A stretch of DNA of 64,000 bases from Ypsolopha sequella (taxonomy: Eukaryota; Arthropoda; Insecta; Lepidoptera; Ypsolophidae), in assembly GCA_934047225.1 (NCBI GenBank), contig OW203984.1, forward strand, positions 1,931,201-1,995,200, read 5' to 3'. The notes beneath the pieces were generated by a model that ran no database searches, had not been told where the DNA came from, and saw only the letters and a list, made by a program, of their open reading frames with translations. Shown here piece after piece: positions 21,809-31,749 of the stretch (position 1 is the stretch's first letter; each line of letters starts with the position of its first letter). Both the position numbers and the translations under genes were made by a program.

Positions 21809-23115
21809 CGAGGGGCATGCCAAAAGAAATTAGATACTCGAAAATTATAAAATTTATTCTTTATTACAAGTATCGATCTTTTCGAAGTATTCACCCTGAG
21901 CACGTATACACTTTTCCATACGTCTGAACTAATTGGAAAATACCACTGACCACTCTTCTTTAGACACCTCAGAAATCTCGAAAATATAGGCAGCCAGTGC
22001 ATCTTCTTTGCTTTCAAACTTCTTCCCCTTTATTTTTTTTTTTGATTTTTGGAAACAGGTAAAATCACAAGGTGCTAGGTCAGGGGAATTTGGTGAGTGA
22101 GGGAGGATTGACGCATTTTTTGAGTCGAAAAAATCAAGTGTTTTGGCAGACGTGTGCGACGCCGCATTGTCGTGGTGCCCGAGAAGGCGTCGGATTCCTG
22201 ACTTCGGTCGCTTGTCACACCAAGCTGATATTACTGTTGGAGCACAAACTGTCACATACCATTCGGAGTTCATCGTTCTTTGATTCTCTAGCACTACAGT
22301 AGCAATATGATCCGTTTTGCTGAAAAACGAGGCGACCATTTGTTTCTGTGTGCTTCGTGAACGGCGACATTTCGTTGGAGTTGGCTCATCTTCAAAGCAC
22401 CATACAGTCGAATGTCACTTTGTTTCGGGATCATAGTTATAAAGCCATGTTTCATCACAAGTCAGTATATCATACACATTTTTTTTCTCGCCACCGTCGA
22501 ATTTATCTATCATGAACAGGCACCAATCCAACCGACGGTCTTTCTGTTCATCGGTAAGTTTGTGCGGCACCCATCTCAAACAACATTTACGGAGAGAAAG
22601 GTGGTCGTGAATTATGGTTTGCATTGCTGCTGATCCAATTCCCTGTTCTCGCTCCAGCTCTACATACATAATTCGTTGGTTTTCGCGAATAAGTATTCGA
22701 CTGCACGAACGTTTTCTTCTGTGACCGCGGTTGGCAGCCGAACTGTCTTCGCTTCATCTTTGAGACATCCCCGTCCTCTTTTAAATTCAGCGAACCAATT
22801 AAATACTGTTGCTCGCGAGCAACCAGACTCACCAAAAGTAGTAGCCAAAAGTTCAAAACATTCTTGAGGCTTAAAACTTTTTTATAGTCATAATAAATCA
22901 TAGCGCGACAATCACTTCGACTGAGCTCCATTGCTGCAAGCGAATTCCCGCCAGATTCTCGGAAAAATGATGCTCATCCAAATAAAAAAAAAAGAAATGA
23001 AGTGCGTTCTATTTTCAGATATATCAACAAACAACCAGCCTATAAGATGATATATAACTTTCCAGTGTCAATCAAAGGAGTAAAGAGTATCTAACTTCTT
23101 TTGGCATGCCCCTCG
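21809..23115 (-). mobile_element. mariner element, 1307 bp
   Basis: Ends 'cgaggggcatgccaaaagaa' at 21809 and its reverse complement 'ttcttttggcatgcccctcg' at 23115 form terminal inverted repeats of about 32 bp, identical but for one or two bases. TA dinucleotides flank both ends (21807-21808 and 23116-23117), the mariner/Tc1 target. The length is that of a full mariner. It is transcribed on the minus strand and its transposase is broken. Confidence 0.93.
21880..22931 (-). pseudogene. mariner transposase (DD34D), frameshifted
   Basis: Cut-and-paste transposase gene on the minus strand. Recognisable blocks come in order but in different frames. The start is MELSRSDCRAMIYYDY (22931). A helix-turn-helix region follows with FNWFAEFKRGRG (about 22780), then LSLRKCCLRWVPHKLTDEQK (about 22590). 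The first catalytic Asp is in TCDETW, the second in GHHDNAASH and the third in SPDLAPCDF. The last two are 34 residues apart, so the DD34D triad itself survives. At least two frameshifts, a stop after YDPETK and a stop in place of Trp after VVFSN (near 21929) inactivate it. An intact mariner transposase is about 340-350 residues. Confidence 0.9.
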
Positions 23116-23148
23116 TATATTAGTAATGGTATATTACGTATTAGTATG

Positions 23149-23612
23149 TGAGCACGCGATGTGACGGCAGTGCTTTGTATCACCATAGGTTTTAAAAATA
23201 GCGGGAAGTGAAGAGAAAATTGGTGAAGATGAAAGATCTGACCTTGGGAAGGAGCTGCATGCACCAAAAACCACGCTTCGCCTGAGCCACCAAGTCTCTG
23301 GTGTTCTCCAAGATGGTTTTCTTCTTCCTCTTCGTGCCTGGTTGCGCTCTTCTCGGCTAATCTTCTTCGTAATAGTAATAGATGAAAATGAGGCGCACAG
23401 CGGGTGCGATCTCAAAATGGCGGGCGGTAGGGTCTAGGTAGGACCTAGTCGAATGGCAATCAGCGTAGACCTCCGGCGTGAAAGGCTTCTGATTGACGAC
23501 TGATTGATTTGCGTCCAAAACTAAGCGGGTGGAGATGCAGCGAAAATGACAGTTGCAAATATTAATTCACAACTACCTCGCAGTATGAGAGCCACAAGAA
23601 GTGGCGCGAACA
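23149..23612 (-). repeat. 3' LTR of the BEL/Pao element
   Basis: 464 bp, beginning 'tgagcacgcgatgtgac' and ending 'agtggcgcgaaca' in + orientation. It matches 29519-29982 except at 23267. The inner edge is preceded (element sense) by the polypurine-like 'ccgggggcaaa'. The 93-residue frame over it is not a gene. Confidence 0.95.
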
Positions 23613-23712
23613 TTTGCCCCCGGCGTTAAAACCATTGGTTTTAAAATAAGAATAGAAAAGTAAAAATAAGACAGAGAATAACGAAATTTTGAAGCGGGGG
23701 CAAAGAAAGGAG

Positions 23713-26700
23713 TTATTGAGATGGGAGAGGGCAAAGACGCACGACAGGTCGTTTGTAAACACCTGTCGTCGTTTTGACAGAAGCTACCCTAATGACATTA
23801 TCTTTGCCAGGGTATACAGCTACAATGACACCGAGCGGCCATTGAAGCGGTGGAGTATTGTCGGTAACTACAACGACAACAGATCCAATTTTGATTGGGT
23901 TGGTAGGTGTATTCCATTTTCCTCTAGACTGGAGAAGATGGAGATAATCATTCTTCCATCGCCTCGCGAACGATTCTACCATTTGATCAAGCAACGCGTA
24001 GCGACGTAATAAATTAACTGGCTCATCAGCCACCTTGCAAGCGGGTAATTCTTTTAAAGGAGTTGACATCAGAAAATGTGCAGGAGTTAACGCGCTAAGT
24101 TCAGATGGATCTTCACTCAGCAGCGTAAGCGGACGAGAATTTATGACACATTCTATTTGCGTAACTACAGTTAATAATTCTTCGTAGGTCAACAGTTGAG
24201 TACCTACTACTCTATGCAAATGCGTCTTAAATCCTTTGACATATATCTCATAATGTCCCCCAAAATGTGGGCTACGTGGAATATTAAATTTCCATTGTAT
24301 TCTATGATCGGCAAGTTCATTCGCGAAAGACGTTTTAAATTCTTCGGAATTTGTCAAATTGTAAATTTCTGAGAGGGCATTTCTAGCGCCTACAAAGTTC
24401 GTAGCATTATCAGAATATACGAAAGACACTGCTCCACGTCTAGATAAAAAACGTTTGAACGCGGAAAGAAAAGTGTTCGTGCTAAGATCAGTTGCCAATT
24501 CAACGTGAACTGCACGAGTCACCAGGCATACAAATATGCAGAGGTAACATTTGACGGGACGGACTCCACGTTTTCGATACGGAGTGATACTGATAGGACC
24601 ACAATAATCCACAGCGCAGTGGACAAAAGCTTTAGCCTCATTAACGCGGCATGATGGTAAATCTGCCATGAAAGGGAAGGTTTGTCTCGGCTTCGCCTTA
24701 AAACAATAATTGCAGCTATGTATTACGCGACGAACAATATTTCGACAGGAAAGTATCCAAAATTTTTGGCGGATTATTGACATTAAAGCCACTGGTCCAG
24801 TGTGACAATTTTTGCGATGATAATGAATGATAATCAATTCGACAATATGATTTTTACGAGGTAACAACACAGGGTGTTGTTGATCGAACGTCATGTCTGT
24901 GTTGCGAAGTCGACCACCAACGCGTAACAATCCATTTTTATCTAAAAATGGCGATAGTCGATTTAAAGCGGGAGAACAAAGTTTATTTGACTTTAATCTT
25001 TTTATTTCATCAAGAAAATAAAATGCTTGAAGAGCTTTAATCAATGCAACTTCAGCGAAATCCATATCGGTAGCGGTAAAAATATTAGAGCGCGGTAAAA
25101 TACGTAAAAATCGGTATATGTAAATGATTGTGTGTAAAAGCACAAGCCATGACGAAATTCTTTCCGAAAGAGAAAGAAGAGGATGCGGTTCTTCATTACT
25201 AAAAGCGGGAAGAGAAATTGTTTTTGATTCCGGCAAGTTTTCTTCAATAGAAGCTGATTCTATTGTTTTGATTGGCCACTCTTTAGCGTCCAGATAAAGC
25301 CAAGCAGGTCCAGTGAACCAGAGCGGGTGACTCATCAACTGCATGGGAGTGAGACCACGGGAAAGACAGTCGCTCGGGTTTTGAGAACCAGCTGTATGGT
25401 AAAAACATTCAGCGGGAATAGCGGATATTATTTTTGTTATACGCGTCGCGACAAAGGTTTTAAACCTGTGCGGTGAGGAATGTATCCAGTGTAAAGTTAC
25501 CATAGAATCGGTAAAACAGTAAATACGTTCAATATTGTGACGTATTTTATAAGCGTCAACTACACGACGAGTTAATTTCGACATGAGTAACGAGGCACAA
25601 AGCTCAAGGCGGGCGACACTGACGGTCTTGAGTGGACAGACTTTTGACTTTGCGCATACCAGCCGAATGCTAGTGCAAGTGTCTGAGTCATCTTGTACCC
25701 TAATATATACGACACATCCGTATCCACGTTCACTTGCGTCTGCAAATGATATTATCGAAATTTTCGAATTTTGGAACACGTCTAAGTGGCGTTTAATACG
25801 TAAATCCCGCAAAACAGGTAGCTCCTTCAAATAGTTTTGCCAAATCTGCGCAATATCAGAGGGTAGTGTTTCATCCCAGTCTAATTTTAAAATACAGATT
25901 TTCTGCAAGAGTAATTTTGCGTACAAGATCACAGGAGCGGTAAAGCCGAGGACGTCGTACTGACGTGCTATCACGGACAAAACATTGCGTTTAGTACATG
26001 GGCGACTATCTAGCGATACAGTAAAAGAGAACTCGTCAGAATCAGGCGACCACTGTAAGCCAAGAACTTTAAGAGTTTGAGTTTGTTCTTCAAAATTCTT
26101 ACTAGAATTTAAGCGGTGAGTATCAGGCAGTGTATCAAGTAACTGTTGACAGTTACTAGACCACTTGACGAGCTCAAAGCCACCGGCCTTAAGCAATCCT
26201 ACCAGCTCATCTCTGAGCTGTAAGGAGCCCTGCACGGTGGGCGTGCTATAGCAGATGTCGTCCATGTAACAGTTTCGTGCGGCTACAGTAGCGGCGAGCG
26301 GGTACGATGAACTCCCATCCTCACAGAGTTTCCTGACTACTCTCATCGCAAGGAAAGGGCTACTACGTAGTCCAAAGCAGACGCGATTGAACTGATAAGC
26401 GATAAGCGGTGAACACGTGTCAAAGCGGTATAAAAACTTTTGAAATTTGCGATCATCGGCGTTAACCAAAACTTGTAAGAACATTTGTTTGATATCCGAG
26501 GTAAAAGCGATTTCATACAAGCGGAAGTCAAGTAAAATTAAAAACAAATCGTTTTGCAAATTAGCACCTGTGTGCAGCGTGTCATTTAATGAGACACGAG
26601 TACCATCAGCGGAGTCAGTCTTAGTACTGGCATTCATACAAATACGCACCTTTGTCGTTGATTTATCAACACGCACTACGGGATGATGCGGAATATAATA

Positions 26701-29055
26701 ACCAAGAGATAATTGGTCATCATTATGAAGCGGGGATATGTAACCTTTAGTTAGGTATTCATTTATTATATTGTTATACTCGGAACGTAAATCTGCGTTA
26801 GAAACAAACCTACGCTCAAGAGACATAAAACACTTTTTTGCGTGATGGTACGAGTTTCCTAGTATGTTAGGATTCCGTGCGAACGGTAAAGAAACCGAAT
26901 AGCGACCAGCGGGGTCACGTGACACATTGTTAATAAATAATTTTTCACATTCATCATTTGCGGGACTAGAAGCAGGTTCACAATGCACCTCTTCTAATTG
27001 CCAAAATTTTTGTAAAATAAAATCTATTGGCGGTTCAATCTCCATATAAGAGCATAACGAAATTGAACAAGCGGTATTTTGGTAAACAGGCGTATTACCA
27101 ATTAGCGTAAAACCGAAGATGGTCTGAAATCCCGTCGGCGTACCCGGGGGACCAGAGACGCGGCCTGATAACAAGATATCCGCGAATAAAGATGCACCGA
27201 TAAGAATATCAATCTCGCCCGGTAAGTAAAAGGTTTCATCAGCAAGTGTGATACCTTTTAAATATGAAAGCGTAGACAAATCCACCTGCACCGATGGTAA
27301 GTTGTCGGTAATACGGTCGATTACATAAGTGTCAAGCGAAATTGAAACCGAATCATCAAATCGTGAAAACAATTTAAGGTTTGTCGCACCCTTAATTGGG
27401 TTTGATGAGGAGCCGATGCCCTTAACAAAAGCGCGGGGAATTTTTTCATATTTTAAGTTAAGCTTCTCACAACAGGAAACCGTCGAAAAACTGGATTGTG
27501 ACGCAGGGTCGCAGAGCGCACGTAGACGGACAGACATACCGTTAGAATCTTTCACGATCACTTGAATTGTACCTAAAAGGCATGTTTCATTACGCTGCGA
27601 GTTAGGCTGTAAGTTACATAAAGAAATATTATTACTCGCAGTTGGTACGGATTGAGAATCATTAGTCATATGTTCTGTGTTAGTCGCCGATACGGCAGGA
27701 TCCACCATCCTCGAAGATTGCGTATGTGTGCGTGGAGACACGGTAATATTTTGACCAAGCGCGGTGTGAGTATTCATCACATTTTGTTTGCGGCACAACA
27801 TCGAATGGTGTTTACAATTACAATGGCGGCAATTATAAGACGATTTACAAGCGGAGTTGTTATGCGTAATGCTTAAACAATTGGTGCAACCGTTATTAGA
27901 TTTGATGAACTGAAATCTTTTCTCGATATCTAGTTTCACAAATTCGGGACACTTATATAAATTATAGTGTTTTAATTGTTTACATAGCGGACAACAATTA
28001 TTATTGGTCGAAGCGGAGACAAAAGCATGGGTTGACTTGGTACTGTACCCGGTTTTGTTGTTATTATTATTAGCGGAGCGGTTCGGAGCGGGAGCGGTAA
28101 TTGCGGGTGCAGTGCGGTTCAGTATCTTAGTTTGTTCACGTAAAAATGATATTAATTCATCATAATGGGGTAAATCGGAACCACGTTTAAACATTTCAAA
28201 TGAACGAGCGGTTTCAACATCAAGTTTTTTAAGGGCCAAATACATAAGGATAAAATCCGAAAGATCTTTAATATTCAGCGATTTTAAACACGAAACAGCG
28301 GAACAGAACTTGTCTAAAAACAAGTCCAAGTTTTTTGAACTAGCGGTAGTTAAAGGGCGAAATTCAAACATTTGATCCAAATAAGTAGTGGCTAAACTAC
28401 GCGAGTCTTGAAAAGTAGAAACGAGTGTTTTCCAGATTATGTCGTAGTTAGTTGCGTTCGGTGTGATTCCAGAACAAATCGAAAGTGCCCGGCCAGAAAG
28501 TTTACCCATCAGGTATTGTACTCGTTCGTTGTCGGTCAAGTCCGGATTATCGTGAATCGTGGTTTTAAATGTTTCATAGAATGTTGGCCACATAGTAGCT
28601 TCACCAGAAAAACCAACGAGTTCCAGTTTTGGAAGCTTGATAGTAGGTTTTTTGGGACATTCCATGTCACGTGGAGCTTTAACCTTAGAGTCAGCCGATT
28701 TCGAAGAATGTGATAACTTCCGGTTGATGTATTTGCAATGGGAGTAAAGATCCTCAAAAGCTGACCAACTTTGATAATTTGGTTCAAAATTAGGATTTAT
28801 CAATACCTCTGTGTCATTAATTTCATCTATGATTACATGAATTTCTGAGCGTACAGTATCCAATGTTTCGACATTGGCCATAAACAATTCTGCCGAAGAA
28901 ACATCCTCTAAAGCGGTTTTAGAAAAGTCATAAACTCTCTGAAGGCGATTAAACAATTCTTGTCTTTTATTTTTAAGCTTCTTTAAACTATACGACATCT
29001 TTAATTTTGCAGCTTCTGCGGAATTTGGCATGTTATATAGTACAAAGTTAGGCAA
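23713..29055 (-). CDS. BEL/Pao gag-pol polyprotein, 1780 aa, intact
   Basis: Single uninterrupted frame from ATG at 29055 to TAA at 23715-23713. Order of domains: coiled-coil-rich Gag N-terminus (1-120); DUF1759-type Gag core (about 140-310, KLPKLELVGFSG); Cys/His cluster (354-421); retropepsin-like DUF1758 protease with D516 in ALCDPASQ (the usual DSGSQ/DSAS form is altered); Pao-type reverse transcriptase with D854 in FTSDIKQ and YMDD at 930-933; RNase H with D1106, E1151, D1183, D1229; integrase with zinc ligands H1413, H1418, C1448, C1451 and catalytic D1483, D1549, E1603; C-terminal DUF5641-like tail. All expected catalytic residues are present. The protein would copy the element RNA into DNA in particles and integrate it. 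The length is normal for the group. Retrovirus-like; no envelope gene. Confidence 0.96.
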   Translation of the reverse strand: MPNFVLYNMPNSAEAAKLKMSYSLKKLKNKRQELFNRLQRVYDFSKTALEDVSSAELFMANVETLDTVRSEIHVIIDEINDTEVLINPNFEPNYQSWSAFEDLYSHCKYINRKLSHSSKSADSKVKAPRDMECPKKPTIKLPKLELVGFSGEATMWPTFYETFKTTIHDNPDLTDNERVQYLMGKLSGRALSICSGITPNATNYDIIWKTLVSTFQDSRSLATTYLDQMFEFRPLTTASSKNLDLFLDKFCSAVSCLKSLNIKDLSDFILMYLALKKLDVETARSFEMFKRGSDLPHYDELISFLREQTKILNRTAPAITAPAPNRSANNNNNKTGYSTKSTHAFVSASTNNNCCPLCKQLKHYNLYKCPEFVKLDIEKRFQFIKSNNGCTNCLSITHNNSACKSSYNCRHCNCKHHSMLCRKQNVMNTHTALGQNITVSPRTHTQSSRMVDPAVSATNTEHMTNDSQSVPTASNNISLCNLQPNSQRNETCLLGTIQVIVKDSNGMSVRLRALCDPASQSSFSTVSCCEKLNLKYEKIPRAFVKGIGSSSNPIKGATNLKLFSRFDDSVSISLDTYVIDRITDNLPSVQVDLSTLSYLKGITLADETFYLPGEIDILIGASLFADILLSGRVSGPPGTPTGFQTIFGFTLIGNTPVYQNTACSISLCSYMEIEPPIDFILQKFWQLEEVHCEPASSPANDECEKLFINNVSRDPAGRYSVSLPFARNPNILGNSYHHAKKCFMSLERRFVSNADLRSEYNNIINEYLTKGYISPLHNDDQLSLGYYIPHHPVVRVDKSTTKVRICMNASTKTDSADGTRVSLNDTLHTGANLQNDLFLILLDFRLYEIAFTSDIKQMFLQVLVNADDRKFQKFLYRFDTCSPLIAYQFNRVCFGLRSSPFLAMRVVRKLCEDGSSSYPLAATVAARNCYMDDICYSTPTVQGSLQLRDELVGLLKAGGFELVKWSSNCQQLLDTLPDTHRLNSSKNFEEQTQTLKVLGLQWSPDSDEFSFTVSLDSRPCTKRNVLSVIARQYDVLGFTAPVILYAKLLLQKICILKLDWDETLPSDIAQIWQNYLKELPVLRDLRIKRHLDVFQNSKISIISFADASERGYGCVVYIRVQDDSDTCTSIRLVCAKSKVCPLKTVSVARLELCASLLMSKLTRRVVDAYKIRHNIERIYCFTDSMVTLHWIHSSPHRFKTFVATRITKIISAIPAECFYHTAGSQNPSDCLSRGLTPMQLMSHPLWFTGPAWLYLDAKEWPIKTIESASIEENLPESKTISLPAFSNEEPHPLLSLSERISSWLVLLHTIIYIYRFLRILPRSNIFTATDMDFAEVALIKALQAFYFLDEIKRLKSNKLCSPALNRLSPFLDKNGLLRVGGRLRNTDMTFDQQHPVLLPRKNHIVELIIIHYHRKNCHTGPVALMSIIRQKFWILSCRNIVRRVIHSCNYCFKAKPRQTFPFMADLPSCRVNEAKAFVHCAVDYCGPISITPYRKRGVRPVKCYLCIFVCLVTRAVHVELATDLSTNTFLSAFKRFLSRRGAVSFVYSDNATNFVGARNALSEIYNLTNSEEFKTSFANELADHRIQWKFNIPRSPHFGGHYEIYVKGFKTHLHRVVGTQLLTYEELLTVVTQIECVINSRPLTLLSEDPSELSALTPAHFLMSTPLKELPACKVADEPVNLLRRYALLDQMVESFARRWKNDYLHLLQSRGKWNTPTNPIKIGSVVVVVTDNTPPLQWPLGVIVAVYPGKDNVIRVASVKTTTGVYKRPVVRLCPLPSQ

Positions 29056-29494
29056 GTATCAGAACTATCGAAAGTTTTATACTGACTACAACATAGAATA
29101 GTGCTAATGAGTTAGAGATAACACGGGCGGCGGACGAACCTGTGAACGAGTACCTCTCGATAATATTAAGAATTAGCAGGTAGGCAGATAATATTTTCTG
29201 TGAAATGATCAAATGGTATAATCGCAGCGGATAAATTAACAGAATGGCGTATTTCCCTGTAGATAATTTACAATTTCCAGTATATAGGAAATGGAATCAC
29301 TAATATTTTGACGAATGCGGGGTTTTAATGCATAGATAATGCAAATAAGAGCGAGAATGCGGGGTAATACTGCGGGCAGAATGAAAATTAGAGCGGAATT
29401 CACGTGTTCTTTAGACAAAGAACATGAAGATAGCGGTTGGAAATACCAAAAAATGGTTATAGATCGCAGATCAAAGGGCCTAAAATGGATCTAG

Positions 29495-29512
29495 ATCCGG
29501 CTCGAATGGCCA
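29495..29512 (-). other. Candidate tRNA primer-binding site
   Basis: On the minus strand, six bases after the 5' LTR, comes 'tggccattcgagccggat', which starts with TGG as expected for pairing to a tRNA CCA end. Its complement would be a tRNA 3' end 'ccggctcgaatggcca'. I do not recognise the tRNA species with certainty. Confidence 0.6.
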
Positions 29513-29518
29513 AAAAAA

Positions 29519-29982
29519 TGAGCACGCGATGTGACGGCAGTGCTTTGTATCACCATAGGTTTTAAAAATAGCGGGAAGTGAAGAGAAAATTGGTGAAGAT
29601 GAAAGATCTGACCTTGGGAAGGAGCTGCATGCACCACAAACCACGCTTCGCCTGAGCCACCAAGTCTCTGGTGTTCTCCAAGATGGTTTTCTTCTTCCTC
29701 TTCGTGCCTGGTTGCGCTCTTCTCGGCTAATCTTCTTCGTAATAGTAATAGATGAAAATGAGGCGCACAGCGGGTGCGATCTCAAAATGGCGGGCGGTAG
29801 GGTCTAGGTAGGACCTAGTCGAATGGCAATCAGCGTAGACCTCCGGCGTGAAAGGCTTCTGATTGACGACTGATTGATTTGCGTCCAAAACTAAGCGGGT
29901 GGAGATGCAGCGAAAATGACAGTTGCAAATATTAATTCACAACTACCTCGCAGTATGAGAGCCACAAGAAGTGGCGCGAACA
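29519..29982 (-). repeat. 5' LTR of the BEL/Pao element
   Basis: 464 bp, same ends as the 3' LTR. In element sense it supplies promoter and start of the genomic RNA. It is followed by a leader of about 460 bp before the gag-pol ATG. The outer edge is bordered by the gtatg target duplication. Confidence 0.95.
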
Positions 29983-30040
29983 GTATGTATATTGACATGT
30001 AGATAATAAGGCAACCTAGGAAATGCGGTTATTTATAACG

Positions 30041-30235
30041 TATATATAAGGTCTCTCAATTTAAATGGAAAGTAATTTAGGAGGTGATTCAGTATCGTTA
30101 ATACATCACATTCCACTGCAAAGTACTTTTGAAGAGAAGTGAAAAAAAAGTGCTTTGCAGTGGAATGTGATGTATTAACGATACTGAATCACCTCCTAAT
30201 TTACTTTACATTTAAATTGAAAGACCTTATATATT
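30041..30235. mobile_element. Palindromic MITE with about 90-bp arms
   Basis: The arm from 'tatataaggtct' through 'gaggtgattcagtatcgtta' to 'cattccactgcaaagtact' is repeated in reverse complement up to 'agaccttatatat', with only a few mismatches near the outer ends and a centre of about 20 bp. It lies 54 bp from the BEL target duplication. Confidence 0.9.
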
Positions 30236-30244
30236 TTTTTATAC

Positions 30245-30383
30245 ACCTACGCCTTATCCTCTACTGTACATTATCTCCCACCCAAAGGTTGTCTTGAAGA
30301 AATCACTTAAGCGATAAGACCGCCTATTGTACCATCTCTGTTAAAAGTATTTTTTCTTGTTTTGGTGCACAATAAATATTATG
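30245..30383 (+). repeat. LINE 3' UTR fragment
   Basis: 'cacccaaaggttgtcttgaa' then 'gcgataagaccgcctattgt' and a terminal 'gtgcacaataaatatt' is the 3' UTR pattern of a common lepidopteran non-LTR element. It is related to 12615-12745. It ends where the RTE relic resumes. Confidence 0.6.
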
Positions 30384-30850
30384 TTTATGTTATATGGTAG
30401 TGAATGTTGGGTATGGCAAGATGAACATCAAAGTAGAGTGAATGCAGTGGAAATGCGTTCCTTACGTGGTATGTGTGGTTTAACATTGAATGACAGACTG
30501 AAAAATATCGACATACGAGATCTTTGCGGCCTCAAAGAAGATGTACTGACTAGAATAGAAAAAGGAATGCTCAGGTGTTTGGACATGTAGAGAGGATGAA
30601 TGAAAGTAGAGTGACGAAAGTAATGTATGGTGCGCAACGCAAGTCGAAGGTAGAGCTCGACCAGGCTGTCCTACAACGACGTATGCTGACCAAATTGGTG
30701 ACATATTGAAGAAGGGCCATGTGAAAAGTATGGATATCAAATTGATGGATGTAGAAGAGGCGAAAGAGGTGTGTCTGGATTGTAGCAGATAGAAATCTGT
30801 AGTATCTGCCTACCCCTCTAGGAGACAGGCATGAGCATATGTATGTATGT
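30384..30850 (+). pseudogene. RTE-type LINE ORF2 relic, downstream half
   Basis: Begins LYGSECWVWQDEHQSRVNAV, then MCGLTLNDRLKNIDIRDLCG, the conserved C-terminal region of RTE-group ORF2. The frame closes after GMLRCLDM where a W/FGHV block is normal. The sequence continues frameshifted through 'gtagagctcgaccaggctg' to a final 'caggcatgagcatatgtatg' tail. It is the missing continuation of 21520-21757. Confidence 0.8.
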
Positions 30851-30879
30851 ATAAAAAATACGAATTGATTTTAATCATA

Positions 30880-30955
30880 AGATCGTCTCCGTGGTTCACT
30901 GGTTCGAGTACTGGACCACTTATCCGGAGGTCGTGGGTTTAAGGGGATCGAAAAT
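30880..30955 (+). repeat. tRNA-like SINE head
   Basis: 'gtctccgtggttcactggtt' with 'cgagta' gives an A-box region. 'ccggaggtcgtgggtttaag' is a decayed B-box arm. It is a common SINE head in moths. The B box lacks the canonical gttcgaatcc, so it is not a functional tRNA gene. Confidence 0.6.
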
Positions 30956-31749
30956 ACAAACAGAAATAAAATGTCAGCTTTCGGATGATTTTGTTGCAAT
31001 AATTAGGTTACGTATAGCCATAAAAAAAATACATGTTTTTGGTTGAACTTTAAGGTATTCATTTTCCACAAACCACGTTAATCGATTCATATTTGTACTG
31101 TCAATGAATTTTTTTGTAACCCTCTATTGCACACTTTTTATCGATTTTGTTTCAGGTATCGCTTTCGCGATTTTGTTGGTTTTATTTAAATAAAATTAGT
31201 GTGAATGATATCTATTCATTTTCCAAATACCACGTTATTCGGGTCAAAAAAAGCACCCCCTTTTTCCAAAAATACGTAAATCCACTGATGCAGTCAGCGG
31301 CAGCAAGATATTGTCAGTCTACGCCTAGCGTTGGCGCCCGTAAGACGTGGAACCTGTGCCCTTTTTTGCAAGCTATAAATATCTCCCAAAACTACTTCAA
31401 AACACATTGAAATTAATTTTATAAAGTAATATTTCGAGGAGCATCATATTCCTGCCGTTAAAAACTCAACAAAATATGCGTATGAGTGATTTAGCTACAT
31501 CGTGCCATAGTCATAACAACAAAACTGAATGAATTTGGAATGAATTCATACTTTTATGCGGGAAAATAATATATGTTACTCTAAAAGAATAATTTTGTAA
31601 TCGTTATTGAAACCCAAATTAATTTACTTATACTTACTGAGATCTGTAACAAAGGTCAATGACCTTTTCGTGAAATTACCCTGTAGTATTGGCTCACCAT
31701 TTCAGGTCCAAATAAGTGAAGTTTTTTGCAAATTATATAGGTTCACTTA
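30956..31749. other. AT-rich noncoding DNA
   Basis: Nothing recognisable. An 87-residue frame at 31147-31410 lacks any known motif. Confidence 0.3.

Larger units (their letters stand above)
23149..29982 (-). mobile_element. Intact BEL/Pao LTR retrotransposon
   Basis: A complete 6834-bp element on the minus strand: 5' LTR 29519-29982, leader with a primer-site candidate, one gag-pol frame 29055-23713, purine-rich 'gccgggggcaaa' next to the 3' LTR, 3' LTR 23149-23612. The LTRs are 464 bp each, run TG...CA and differ at a single base (23267 a versus 29637 c). The 5-bp sequence gtatg lies on both sides (23144-23148, 29983-29987), the target duplication expected for BEL elements. There is no env frame. 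Everything points to a recent, possibly still mobile insertion. Confidence 0.96.

Noticed and set aside
23140..23150. Mariner and BEL insertions as one composite element
   Set aside because: Each has its own ends and its own target duplication (TA and gtatg) with 31 bp of separate DNA between.
23713..29055. Several 60-100-residue + strand frames inside the BEL element
   Set aside because: Antisense shadows of the gag-pol frame.
30880..30955. Functional tRNA gene
   Set aside because: The B box is degenerate and the 3' end runs into SINE-like sequence.
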